From Iris pallida (Eukaryota > Streptophyta > Magnoliopsida > Asparagales > Iridaceae), in contig JANAVB010005597.1 in the NCBI GenBank assembly GCA_029216955.1, positions 44,662,966 through 44,726,965 of the forward strand: a DNA stretch of 64,000 bases, given 5' to 3'. A model generated the notes under the pieces. The model saw nothing but the letters and a program-made list of their open reading frames with translations. It was not told where the DNA came from and did no database searches. Below are positions 23,344 to 37,672 of this stretch, one piece after another (position 1 is the stretch's first letter; every line of letters starts with the position of its first letter). The position numbers and the translations under genes were made by a program.

Positions 23344-26108
23344 TGTCACGACCCGCACCCTTATGAGGGGCACGAGCACGTGGTTACGTCCAGCCTACGC
23401 CGCAGCATCGGCGGTAGAACGCTGTCTAGGTTGTCTACAAAACTACACTAAACTATATAAAGGTACCTGTACAGTATATACACTCCGAATGGAGGTGACA
23501 TAGCAATACTGTCTCAATCACATAATCAAAACTAGGGTAGATAGCATGAGAAGAGATAGGATAGATGAAAGAGTAAACAAATTCACAGTCTAATACAAGT
23601 CCAGATATATATAACATCCCAGAGTATCAAATAGAATATAGAAACTACAGTCTGATAAGCTAGCTGGATCGCAGTCCAGTCAAACCTAGCTAACCTACAC
23701 TACTCTGGAAGTACAAAATCTAGTGGCTCCACTATAAGGCCACGATCTAAGGCTACACCATCTGACTCGAGCCCATAATAGGTCGAGCAGTCCGCATCAG
23801 AATCATCTGTAATATATCATAACGGTATCCTGTCAGGAAAATGAGCAAGTACAAACACAAACAGCAGTTCCATGTGAATTGACAAATTCTATAAGAGACA
23901 GCATAATGAACTACAAGACAAAGATATATGAAGACTTGGGAACCATTCGAAAGCCGAGTTACAACCCTTAAACCAAACAAGGACCGGGGTTGTAACTCTT
24001 CTCCCGAACAGAACTTAGTCTCCAATCAAGGTAAAATGTAAAGGCATGTAGAGCATGTGAGTAACTGTATATCATGCATGGTGAGAAAGTACTGAATATA
24101 GAACAGAACAGGATATATGACAAGAAAAGTAAATATAAAATGTGCCTCGAATATTATAGCCTAATGTGATCGGTATGGGTCAAGAATCAGACTTCCAGCC
24201 GACCGGCTACAAGTACGTGGACTCGGCCCGGCCGGGATGGTAAGCTATGGAGCGAGAAGTAACACAGGTCAGGCTATACCCGTCGTGAGGTGAGGGTATA
24301 GCTATGGTGCAAGGAGTAACTCAAGGGGGCATTGATCACACTATCTATAATATTCCCCATTCCCCGAGTAGTATATGGATCCGGACATAACACGTCATGG
24401 CACGAGATTCCCTAAGAAGGTAGCTACTCCTTCTCAGGAATCGGTGTCAATACAAGTACAAGAACAAGATCGAGCAAGTACCAGTATCCCAAGAAAATCC
24501 AAGAATGACATCTCATGACAGGAATCCGGTATATACTAGTCCGTGAACTATCGTGACTGAGAATCAAGTAAGACACTACGACTGAATCGGATATAGCAGA
24601 TATCAAGACAATGAAAACTATCAGTGAATGTACTCGCCTGCTGTCCTGAGCTGTATGGTATATCAATGCTCAGAGTGGTATCAGAAGACCTAAATATGAG
24701 ATACTGTAAGTTAATTAGGTTTAAACAAGTTTAGGAATGATTTACAATGAATGATATGCAATCTAGGTCAAACTAGGTCTCTCTGAGTCACACTAAGTCC
24801 TGTCAAGTCAATCTAGGTCAAATCAAGTTATATCAAGTCAATCTAAGCCTAACCAAGTCAATCCTAGGTCATACCAGGCATCACGGGTCAAAACAAGTCG
24901 AAGAAAGTCAAACGGGATCAAGAGTTGGCCTACAGTTGACCTTTGGTCAACTGGTCAACTCTGGTCAACCCTGGTCAACTCTAGGTCAACCCTAGGTCAA
25001 TGGTGACTAATAGTTGACTTTTGGTCAACTACAAAAGTCTAATGGAAATCGGGACTAATTTGGGTAAAGCGTTGACCCAAAGTTGACTTTTGGTCCAAAA
25101 AGTCAATCGTGGTCAACCGGGGCCAAGACTAGGTCTAGGCGACTATTTCTAACTATTACCAACCTCTACAACCCATATCCAAGTCCATCTTGGACTTCGA
25201 AACTCATATCTTGGCCGTAGGCCAATATCCTATTTTGCCCTTAAAAAGGGTAAATTCTAGTTTCGGCAACTATCCAGTTAGCCTACCTACGCTTGATATT
25301 TTGACCCGATCTCCCTAGGGTAGTATAATACTAGCCTATACATATAATATCTACCAAAATACCTAGGTAACGTGGACATCCAGTCCATGATACGGCCCGT
25401 TGTCAAAATCTTGAATATTTCAAGATACGGACCGATACGGTGCGACACGGGCACCCTACGACCCCGAATTCCACCCGGAAGCCTACCCACAAAATCTAAA
25501 TCACGTATTCATGCTCCACGCCAAGTTTCAACTCAATCGGATACTCCGAACTCCGTTTCGCCCTCTAACTCGGTTTTTCCCCTTTTCTATTCTAGCCTTT
25601 TTCCTATTTTTCCAACTTCTTTCCATCTTTCCTTCTAACCTCTAATTCTTTTCTAACTTCTCATTCCATAATCATTTTCTACTCTTCTCTACGATTCCAA
25701 CCATATATAATACTTATATATATATATCTATATATATATACATAGACTAGGTAAAAAGGGGGGGTGTAAAATAGGCTAAAAGCCAAGGGGGGCTGTGTTC
25801 CTGGCAGCAGCCAGGAACTTGGACTGCTGCCTACGTGGCAGTCCAACTGCTGTCCTTGCTGCCCCTACTTCATTTCCATCTTCTTCCCTCCTATCTCCAT
25901 ATATAATACACTACATATATATATATCTATATATATATCTCTATACATATATATATCTATCTATATATATATATATATATATAACTAGATATCAATCTAT
26001 AATCCATCTAGATATCTATCCCTCCCTCTAAATATATATAAACACACACACATCCATAAACACACAACCATATACACACATCCATGTATATATATAAATA
26101 CACTCATA

Positions 26109-26152
<44 letters not shown>

Positions 26153-26798
26153 CAAGATGATTAATCCTAATAATCCTTAACCTATTTTTCTATGGAAAAT
26201 CCACAAATTTGTGGGCAAATGGAAGAGAATCTTCCCCTCTCCATTATTGGTGAATGAACTATATGCATATGAGAATAAAATGGAGAAATAAAATCATACC
26301 TAAGAGATGTTGGAAGAGGAAGAAGAAGGAGTTGGAAAAGAAATGAGTTTGAAAGAGAGAGAGAGAGAGTGAGTGTAACTTAATGGAGAAGAAAGAGGAG
26401 GGGGGCTGCCTATAGGGGCCGGCCAACTTGGTTGGGTGAGGGGCACTTGTAAATTACAAGTTTGCCCCTCCCTAAGCCTAATATTAAACAATTTCCAAAT
26501 TAGGTTTAGGAAGTTGCTAAAAATAAATAAAATCATAATTAAACTAAATTACTCATGGGGAACTAGTCCAAACTCTTAAACCCTAATTTTTAGTGTGGGG
26601 GGGCCCTGGTTAGCTAACAGGCTAATTACAGCTCAAGTCGAAATTCACCGGGGTCCCGAATTAACTCGGAATGCGATGAAATTCGAACCCGACTCCTATA
26701 ATAATTAAATAATAATATTCATGAAATAAAATTCCCAAAAATAATAATAAAATGGAAAATTACCATTTTACCCCTAACTGGAAAAAGTGAGGGTGACA
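23344..26798 (-). repeat. TR-GAG 3' LTR (left)
   Basis: Plus-strand ends are tgtcacgacccgc and gagggtgaca. It contains a dense GTCAA/TTGAC array (24,765-25,115), a hairpin-like 'ttggccgtaggccaa' near 25,212, and AT microsatellites at 25,900-26,150. Frames such as 24,424-24,666 recur in the other LTR and show no domain. Confidence 0.9.
24765..25115. promoter_or_regulatory. Cluster of TTGAC (W-box-like) motifs in the LTR
   Basis: About twenty GTCAA or TTGAC cores, many as GGTCAACT/GGTCAACC tandem units, fall within 350 bp. TTGACY is the core bound by plant WRKY factors. The same cluster occurs at the matching place in the right LTR (about 30,460-30,815). That it acts as a stress-responsive enhancer is inference. 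Confidence 0.5.
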
Positions 26799-27382
26799 AG
26801 TCTATCCACCTTAAAAAAATTTCGTCCTCGAAATTAAAACCAAACAATAGTAAAATCTCAAATTCACAAGTCATGGCTAAAAATTTAAAATGATTAAAAT
26901 CTCAAAAGTCCAAGCAGGAATTAATTGACTAAATTTATAAAATTTAAAATTACTCTCAAATATAAGTCTATCCACCTTAAAAGAATCATCCAAAAACTTA
27001 AAACGAAGCAACACAGAAAATTCATGCAATTTGATAATCGTATGCGTCTGTCCAATAATCATGATACTCAGAATCTCCGTCATGCCAGTGAGCAAGGCTA
27101 CGATAATCACAGAGTCCTCAGCTACGGTACATACCTCTAGAATTATGGTATTTAAAATTTTCGCATTGCCGCTAGCTTGGCAGCGAAAACCTTAAATTCC
27201 CACACCCTAGGAATACGTCCATAGTTCGACTATATGTCCTCACTCTGCCTTCTAGCATGACCCTAGAGGATTCTAAAATCTCATAATCGAGGTGACCTAG
27301 CCCATACGACTTATCTCAGAAAATATCACATCATAGGGACAAAAATTTTATCAAACGATCAAGGAACATATAGAATCGAATT
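26799..27382 (-). other. TR-GAG 3' untranslated internal segment
   Basis: About 580 bp between gag and the 3' LTR, including the polypurine region (reverse strand AAGGTGGATAGACT) and the 'ttcgtcctcgaaa' block at 26,820-26,833. A second 'tctatccaccttaaaa' copy lies near 26,966, so the 3' segment is partly duplicated. No pol sequence remains. Confidence 0.7.
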
Positions 27383-28810
27383 TCAAGACTGTTTATAAGA
27401 AGGCAAATGCGGAAAGGAGATCGAAAGATTGGAACCTGCTATCTGCTCTGCTACTGCCTGAGCGGGCTCAACTGTCATGGCGAACGCATGCCCCTGCTGG
27501 CCTCCTCTAGCCTGCTGCACTCCGTCCTGGCCTCCCTTGGCTGCCCGAGCAGGGCAGCCCTTCAGCTGGTGGTCGGTCCCTCCGCAGAATAGGCAAACGC
27601 CTAACCTCCTCCGACATACGTCTCTGGTGTGCCCCGTCCTCCTGCAGTACACACACTGCTGGGTCTGCCTCTGGCCCTGACCCTGATGCTGCTGGGCACG
27701 CGCTGGTGCCTGCTGGATCTGCAACTGAGGCTGCTGCTGAAACGGCCTCTGCTGCTGCTGCTGCTGAAAGTGGGGGCGCTTGGCCGGTCCCGCACTGGAA
27801 CTCGCCCCCAGAGTATTTCCGCTCCTCTTCGGCTTGAGGCCGAAGTCCTCCTCTGCGATCTGTGCGTCCATCAGTATCTGATCGAACGTCGCATCACGGC
27901 GACCCGAGGTGCGGGTGCGCACTGCATGAGTAAGTCCCCTGTGGAACTTACGAGCCTTCTGCCCCTCATCCTGGATCATACCGGGAGCAAACCTGCTAAG
28001 GCGGAAGAACTCGGCTGCATACTCGTCCACCGATGAGTTCCCCTGAACTAGACCCACGAACTGGCCCTCCAATGCTGTAAGAGCCACGTCCGGGAAGAAC
28101 TTCTCCTTGAAGAGCCTCCGGAAGTTCTCCCAAGTCAGCCCTCTCACCGACGCACGAGGATCCGTGCGGTACCATGTCAGCGCAATGTCGAAGAATCGGC
28201 TGGCTGCGGCTGAGACCCAAAGTGCTCTAGGAAGCTCTGCCAGCTCCATGCTCCGCTCTACATCCTCCAGCCAGTCGTCTGCGTAAAGGATGCCCTCCGT
28301 GCCTGTGAAGTCCCTGGAGCTCATCTTCCTGAAGTCTAACACTGTCCCCGGCCTGGACTGCTGCTGGCTCGGCTGCTGGCCGGTAGGGCCCTGCACCGTA
28401 CCCGGTGCCACTCTCTCTACTGCTGCTAGGGCAAGCTGATGCGAGTTCTCCATACTCTGCCTCAGCATCTCGATCTGTCGGTGTGACGCCTCCGACTGAC
28501 GCTGCGACGCCTCTGCCTGGGCCCGCTGTGTCTCCATCATCTGCTGAAGGAGAAGGAACAAGTGATGTGTGTCCGTCGGTATCGGTGGTAGTGGCGGCAG
28601 TATCTCTGGAAGAACGGCCGTAACCCTCTGGGGTGGAGGTGGTAGACCTCCCTGTGCAACTGCCTGCGTCTCCGGAATGGTAGAATCACTAGGGGCAGTC
28701 TCATGAACCTCCTCCTCGGCCTGATCAGATCTCTCGGGCAAACTACTGGATCCAGTCGCCTGTGGGTGCGTCTTCATCATCCTGGAGACGAATTGAAGCA
28801 AGGAGATCAA
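27383..28810 (-). CDS. Gag polyprotein of the gypsy-type TR-GAG element
   Basis: Codes for 475 residues. The N-terminal third is Gln/Pro-rich with a helical 'MMETQRAQAEASQRQSEAS' segment. The middle (roughly 160-300) is a retrotransposon capsid domain with motifs such as 'DWLEDVERSMEL', 'ALTWYRTDP' and 'LTWENFRRLFKEKFFP'. After a Gln-rich linker come two CCHC zinc knuckles, CVYCRRTGHTRDVC and CLFCGGTDHQLKGC, which would bind element RNA. The protein ends soon after 'HAFAMT', where autonomous relatives run into protease, so pol seems deleted. It would assemble capsid-like particles in the cytoplasm. The ATG at 28,810 is the first in a frame open to the stop. The frame is intact between near-identical LTRs. 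Confidence 0.9.
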   Translation of the reverse strand: MISLLQFVSRMMKTHPQATGSSSLPERSDQAEEEVHETAPSDSTIPETQAVAQGGLPPPPQRVTAVLPEILPPLPPIPTDTHHLFLLLQQMMETQRAQAEASQRQSEASHRQIEMLRQSMENSHQLALAAVERVAPGTVQGPTGQQPSQQQSRPGTVLDFRKMSSRDFTGTEGILYADDWLEDVERSMELAELPRALWVSAAASRFFDIALTWYRTDPRASVRGLTWENFRRLFKEKFFPDVALTALEGQFVGLVQGNSSVDEYAAEFFRLSRFAPGMIQDEGQKARKFHRGLTHAVRTRTSGRRDATFDQILMDAQIAEEDFGLKPKRSGNTLGASSSAGPAKRPHFQQQQQQRPFQQQPQLQIQQAPARAQQHQGQGQRQTQQCVYCRRTGHTRDVCRRRLGVCLFCGGTDHQLKGCPARAAKGGQDGVQQARGGQQGHAFAMTVEPAQAVAEQIAGSNLSISFPHLPSYKQS

Positions 28811-29037
28811 TATGGCACATGATATGATATTATCAAAGAAGGACAGCTAATTTAATACAAGGGAAGTAATCATGATAATCAAAAGATCAGAAATTTCCTA
28901 GGTGTGATTGAGAAACTCCTATCATGTCCTAGGTCCTACGTCCTAATTGCAGGCTCGTAATTAGTACTCTAAGTCGAGCACCATTACGAGATCGCACTAA
29001 TTGCGACACTGGACCTGCGTGGGCCACCACAAAAACG
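28811..29037 (-). other. TR-GAG 5' leader
   Basis: A 227-bp leader between the 5' LTR and gag. The primer-binding site should lie next to 29,037. The reverse strand there reads CGTTTTTGTGGTGGCCCACG, which does not match initiator tRNA-Met, and I cannot name the primer. Confidence 0.6.
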
Positions 29038-32592
<3,555 letters not shown>

Positions 32593-32597
32593 CCATT

Positions 32598-34229
32598 TGT
32601 GACCAACTGGTTTAATATTGGGTGGTGTTGGAGCAACAGGTCCAAACACGCTTTTTTTGCTAAGGAGTCTAGTTCAGCCTGGATTGCTTGTTTCTATTGT
32701 GACCAGTCCGTTCGTCGTTGACACTCGGCAACACTACTAGGTTCCATGTCATCATTGTTCATAATGTCAGTAGCCAATGAGTATATGAACACATCATCGA
32801 TGACAGTTTTATTTCGCTTCAAAATATCGTCTAAGCTAGCATACTCAACGGATATTTCGAGGTTATCGGCATGATTAGGAATAGGCGTTTCATCTGGAAC
32901 GCGCTCTTCTAATACATCGTCGTGATCCTTAATGATCTCATGTGGCAAAACGCTTTTAACAAGATTTCTCCGCTTCCGGGGCAGAACATCTTTGGAACCA
33001 ACCGGTCTTCCCTTCTTCTTGGAAATAGCGGCGGACTGGACGGCCGATGGCAGCGTCCTTTGCTCGACGGGTTCGAACGGAACAACATGTTTCACAGGAA
33101 CATGACGTCTCTCAGGGACGTCTATCCTTGCAGGCACATTTGCAGCAGGTATAATTGATCTCGTGACTTTTGCTAGGTCGCTAAATGCGGCTGGCATTTG
33201 ATTTGCAATATCTTGCAGACCTAGAATCCTCTGCACTTCCTTATCACTATGTGCAGAGGAGGGATCATGATGAACAAAAGCGGACACATGCCACGCTAAT
33301 TCACGTCGTTCCACATCAACGTTAGCGTGCATTTCTCCCCCTAACGACGGGAAGATTGCCTCATCAAAGTCACAATCCGCGTGTCTCGTGGTAAAGAGAT
33401 CGCCTGTCAAGGGCTCTAAATAGCGAATGATGGACGGGGAGTTATAACCGACATATATTCTCCGTCGCTTCTGAGGTCCAAATTTTGAACGCCTTATCGG
33501 CTCAATTGGAACATTGACTAGGCACCCAAACACGCGTAAATGTGAGATGTCAGGCTCACATCCAGTAACCAGCTGGTACGCGGAAAGTGGTTGGGTGGCC
33601 ATGGGCCTCAGATAGACCAAATTTGCAGCGTGCAAAATTACGTAGCCCCATGCAGATAGTGGGAGTTTGGTGCGCATAACCAAGGTCCGCGCTATCACTT
33701 GCAGTCGCTTTATAAAAGCTTCCGCTAGGCCATTTTGGGTATGAACATACGCAACAGGGTGTTCAAGATTTATTCCCAAAGTCATGCAATAATCATCGAA
33801 AGTCTTTGATGTAAACTCCGCGACATTATCAAGTCTAATAGACTTTATCGGATAATCCGGATGGTGAGCCCTTAACTTAATGATCTGGGCGAGGAGTTTA
33901 GAAAATGTTGCATTTCGGGTGGACAACAACACTACGTGTGACCATCTAGTCGATGCATCAACCAAAATCATGAAGTATTTAAATGGTCCGCATGTTGGTT
34001 GGATTGATCCACAAATATCTCCATGAATTCTCTCAAGGAATTGAGAAACTAATCTCGTAGGTTTCACATGGAGTGGCTTGAGATTCATCTTCCCAATCGA
34101 ACAAGCTTGGCATAGGCTTTTCGAATTTATAACAAAATTCTTTCCTCCAAGAGGATGCCCATGTGATGCATTTATAGTGCGAAGCATCGTATTTTGACCC
34201 GGATGACCCAGCCGGTCATACCATAGCAT
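32598..34229 (-). pseudogene. Copia integrase and linker, cut at the RT start
   Basis: The zinc-binding HHCC segment (WYDRLGHPGQNTM ... CQACSIGKM) is followed by the integrase core. Catalytic acidic residues appear in 'RIHGDICGS' (D), 'SIRLDNVAEFTS' (D) and 'HTQNGLAEAFIKRLQ' (E), the D,D-35-E arrangement. A C-terminal region follows ('RRIYVGYNSPSIIRYLEP'). An amber stop near 32,693 interrupts the linker; sequence beyond it still reads into the RT start (IKPVGHKW) before the gypsy insertion. Integrase would insert the cDNA into host DNA. The altered DNVAEF box (usually DNAGEF) and the stop show decay. Confidence 0.9.
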
Positions 34230-34283
34230 AAAAGTCCTCTCATCAACTGGCGCTCGGCGAATGATGAGATTGCTCTCGATGTG

Positions 34284-34670
34284 TTATATCGTAGTGAGAT
34301 ACAAACCACTTGAAAGACAATTCAACTTCTCCAAGATACGTTTTTGGTCGTACTGAGTGGAGGTAATGAAAAGATACTCGAAGTCGTGTTCTCGAGTAGT
34401 TTCAACATGAAATCCGTTTTCTCGAATATCCTTAAAACTCAGTAAGGTACGACTGGACCTTGGAGAATATAAGGCCTCTGATATTTCAACGGAAGTACCA
34501 TTAGACAACGAAAAACGGGCTTTGCCAAAACCTTGAACAAGGGTTGAGGGTCCCGAAATGGTTGTCACTGAGGTTACTTTAGGCGTATAGGAGATAAAGT
34601 ATGATTTATCTCTCAAGATAGTGTGAGTCGTTCCACTATCAACCAGACAATCTACTGCCCCGTGGTCCAT
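34284..34670 (-). pseudogene. Copia aspartic protease fragment
   Basis: Contains 'DCLVDSGTTHTIL', where DSGTT holds the single catalytic aspartate of retroelement proteases, followed by 'SLSNGTSVEISEALYSPRSSRTLLSFKDI', a typical copia stretch before integrase. A stop at 34,284 separates it from the integrase frame. It would cleave the Gag-Pol precursor. Confidence 0.85.
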
Positions 34671-34810
34671 GCCTATAAGTAAAAAAAATTAAAGTTTGTC
34701 ACACGTTTGAGAAAAGTGCTCGAAATAGAACTTTAATTTATCAAAAAACAGAAAATATAAACTACCAAAAGTTTCATGACTTAAATCAAATATAGAGAGA
34801 AAATGGAGAT

Positions 34811-35056
34811 TCATTCTTCCATTTCTGCTATAAAATCGGGGGTCTCAAGATTTAGATTTTTGCACTCGTTGACCAGATTTGCTTCGGCCCGGCGTCCCTT
34901 GTGATAGTTATCAACTTCTTGGGGGGTCGCCCTGCAAGTCCGTTGCATATGACCATAAGCACAACATTTGTAGCAGAGAGTAGGCGATTGGCCTTCCACT
35001 CTCGCTTTGGGACGACTTGCCCGTTGGTTCTTACCATGAGACTGCCTAGGAGTCAA
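34811..35056 (-). pseudogene. Copia gag zinc-knuckle fragment
   Basis: The basic segment is followed by CYKCCAYGHMQRTC, a CX2CX4HX4C nucleocapsid knuckle in which the usual glycine before His is present. Stop codons separate it from the capsid part upstream (35.3 kb) and the protease downstream. It would bind element RNA. Confidence 0.85.
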
Positions 35057-35314
35057 AGGTCCTTGGTTCTTAGTAGAACCTCGCTTTGGATGGCGAGACT
35101 TAAACTTGCCTCTGTTCCTTGGCTGGGACGACTGGCCCTTGTCTCGTTTCTACCGTGGATTTGGTCCACGGAGAGCGTTTGCATCAGGCATTGGAATTGC
35201 CTTTGTTCCAGCAGGACGAGAATTGTTGTTTCTCATTAAAATGAGACTGTTCTTCTCGTCTAGTAAAAGCTGGGTGATGAGCTCGGGAAACTTGGTGAAC
35301 TTAGACTGACGGTA

Positions 35315-35791
35315 TTACTTTTGGAGCAAGTTGTCAGTGGAAGGAAATGTGGTGTATATTTTCTCCAATAGATCACTGTCGGTTAATATCTCACCGTAGT
35401 ATTGGAGAAGTGATCGAATCCTGCAGACTTCATTGTTGTAATCAGTTACACTTTTGAAGTCTTGGAAGCTCAGGTTCAACCAGTCATGACGTGCTTCAGG
35501 TAGCCATATGGTCTTTTGGTGGTCGAAGCGCTCTTTCAGAGAGTCCCATAGCGTCTTCGGCGAGGAGATTTCAATGAACTCCGACTTCATGGTGTCAGAT
35601 AAATGCCTGCGGAATAGAATCATCGCTTTGGCGTTCATTGAGCGAGTGATCACTTCCACTTCACGCTCTTCCTCGTTATAGATGACGTCCAAGAGGTCCT
35701 GCGCATCTAGATGGTTCTGGATGTCTTGCGTCCAGTCCAAGTAGTTCTTGCCAGAGGCTTCAAGGATGGGAAAATCAATCTTGATCGACAT
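35315..35791 (-). pseudogene. Copia gag capsid fragment
   Basis: From an ATG at 35,791 the frame begins with 'FPILEASGKNYLDWTQDIQ', a typical start of plant copia Gag, and continues with 'ALIL..' and 'TLWDSLKERFDHQKTIWLPEAR', matching the capsid-like domain of the UBN2/gag-polypeptide type. It ends at a stop at 35,315 ('NLLQK'), after which recognisable Gag sequence continues, so the stop is premature. The frame is open upstream of the ATG, but that part lacks similarity. Confidence 0.85.
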
Positions 35792-36971
35792 TTTTCTACA
35801 ACAGAAGAAAAAATCTTGATCAGTCAACATATAAAACGACAGGTTTATATGGATTTGGTTTGTATAAGCAACAACAAACAATCGTAAATAAAAACAACGG
35901 TTTTGAAAAAACGATTTTTGTTTAAAAATTATCTTATATCGATCGACGGGCCGATATAGAGAGGTCAATCAGTTTCTTGCAAAAATGCATAATTATAAAT
36001 ACAATTTGAGCAAAAAATAATATTCGGTCAGCCCCTTTCAGTAGCTCTACGTGAATATGACCAGGTGAGAAAATGAGGGAGGAGGGTCACCGGGGACCAC
36101 TTAAAAACCAAGTCCCAAGTTCTTTCTGACATCATACCCAAATAGGTTAGCCTATTCGGAGAGACTTCGTAAAATTTTTGTCAAATGTAAGAATAAATAA
36201 AAAATTTCAAAAAATTCACGCTATTTGCGAATTGTGCAAAATAGGTGACAATTTAGTGCATGCTCAAAATGAGTGTTGCCTTTGAAAAATTATTAACCAA
36301 AAAAGGTTATTTTTTGGAGGCCCAAATTTGGCGGTGCCAGAATTTGTTTATGTAGCCAAGACAATTTTTCAATTTCCATGCCATTACGCTAAAAAAAACG
36401 TACAACATAAGTAGGCAACAACACACAAAAGAATTGGTGCCTAAGCAAGCGGCACCAAAAAAATGTCAACTATTTTTCCGACGTCTAATGAAGCGATGCC
36501 AAAAAAATAGCGAAAAAAATACAATTTTTACTACCCATCTGTTACAATAATTCACTGAGTAACATAAAGAAAAAAATGCTACTGAGGTGCTTGTCGGGGC
36601 GCAGATGGCACTGTGGCGCTCGCCGGGGCGCTCCAAATCCATCATTACCAAAAAAAATGTTAGCATCTATAAATTCTTTTTTAACATGAAAATTTGCTAT
36701 CAAAAATTTATTTCCTCAGAAATTAACTAACAAATATGTTTTTTTTTTAAAAAAAAAACTAGTATGCTAAAGACTAGATTATAGCAAAGTTATACATAAA
36801 AACAAATTTGCAACTGTTAACAGAATGTGAATAGCAAATCAAGTAATGAGAACCAGAAAGCTATCATTCTGAAAAAAAATCCGAAATGAAAATTTGGTGA
36901 TGTAGTATGTTTTGATACTATCTATAGAAAAAATAAGGATGGAAGACCTTATACCATGATGAGTTACAACA
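35792..36971 (-). other. Copia leader and aberrant 5' LTR region
   Basis: Upstream of gag should be a primer site and a 211-bp LTR. Instead there are 1.2 kb of AT-rich sequence with no initiator tRNA-Met site, and only the last 19 bases (accatgatgagttacaaca, ending 36,971) match the left LTR. A 'ggggcgctc' motif near 36,590-36,640 resembles one near 21,790 inside the 3' non-coding part. The 5' LTR has probably been deleted or replaced. Confidence 0.5.
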
Positions 36972-36976
36972 GTTGC

Positions 36977-37480
36977 CACATAAAAATAACAAGTTTTCAT
37001 TTAAAAAAAATCATTCTCCAATGCAAATATCAAATAAGTTGTAAAGTTGACATAGCATGACATGTCAAAGACATTACGAGCCACACAATTTTGGATGAAC
37101 AATTTTTCAAACATATCATTTATTTTACATTCAAATGAATGCTTCTGAAATGCTCATCCGACGAGTGTTTCCGAAATAGTTTGAACGAATTAGATGAAAC
37201 GTTAAAATAGCTAGCGTTCTAAAGCTTCCTATTTCTATAAGTCACTCCATTATCCTTCCGCTAACTACTAATACATCATCCATCTAACTTACTAGACATT
37301 ACTCACTTAAAACCAACATAGCGTAAGTACTGTCAAGAGCTTCTTCTTCTTTTTTTCCTCGAGGCCAGGTTTATGCAAAAATAGGAGCAGTTCAAAGGTG
37401 GTAGTCCAAGTCCAATTTCAATAAAGAAGAGCCAAACTTGATGGGACATAATATGTTCTATATATGCAAGCATTATAAAG
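36977..37480. other. Unassigned sequence
   Basis: AT-rich, no gene or repeat terminus recognised. A TATA-like 'ctatatatgcaag' lies near 37,457-37,470. Confidence 0.4.
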
Positions 37481-37537
37481 AGTATGTACTCTCCTTCCTC
37501 TTTCTCCAAAGCAGTAAAAAGGAAAGGTAAGGAAACG

Positions 37538-37672
37538 ATGTTCGCTTCACTAATTCATGGAGGGTTATTGTTGCTCTTCTTGTGTGGTTTAGTAGGTTCT
37601 GTACTGGCCCACTGCTTGGCTTCCCCATGTTATCCTCGAGAGTGTTTACCAATTTCACACCCGACATTATGA
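37538..37672 (+). CDS. Possible small secreted Cys-containing peptide (44 aa)
   Basis: An ATG in good plant context (gaaacgATGttc) opens 44 codons. The N-terminus has a strongly hydrophobic core (LLLLFLCGLVGSVLA) ending at a plausible signal-peptidase site, followed by about 18 residues with three cysteines (HCLASPCYPRECLP). A TATA-like element lies about 75 bp upstream. The frame extends 18 codons upstream to another ATG (37,484), but the inner ATG gives a cleaner signal peptide. I recognise no family, and a chance frame is possible because nothing else supports it. Confidence 0.3.
   Translation: MFASLIHGGLLLLFLCGLVGSVLAHCLASPCYPRECLPISHPTL

Noticed and set aside
24424..24666. 80-codon frame repeated at 30,117-30,359
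   Set aside because: It lies at the same position in both LTRs of the gypsy-type element, with hydrophobic low-information content. LTR identity explains the repetition.
27629..28036. Plus-strand 135-codon frame opposite gag
   Set aside because: Antisense shadow of the GC-rich gag coding sequence, with no domain of its own.
29000..29037. tRNA-iMet primer site for the gypsy-type element
   Set aside because: The sequence next to the 5' LTR does not contain TGGTATCAGAGC, so no primer was assigned.
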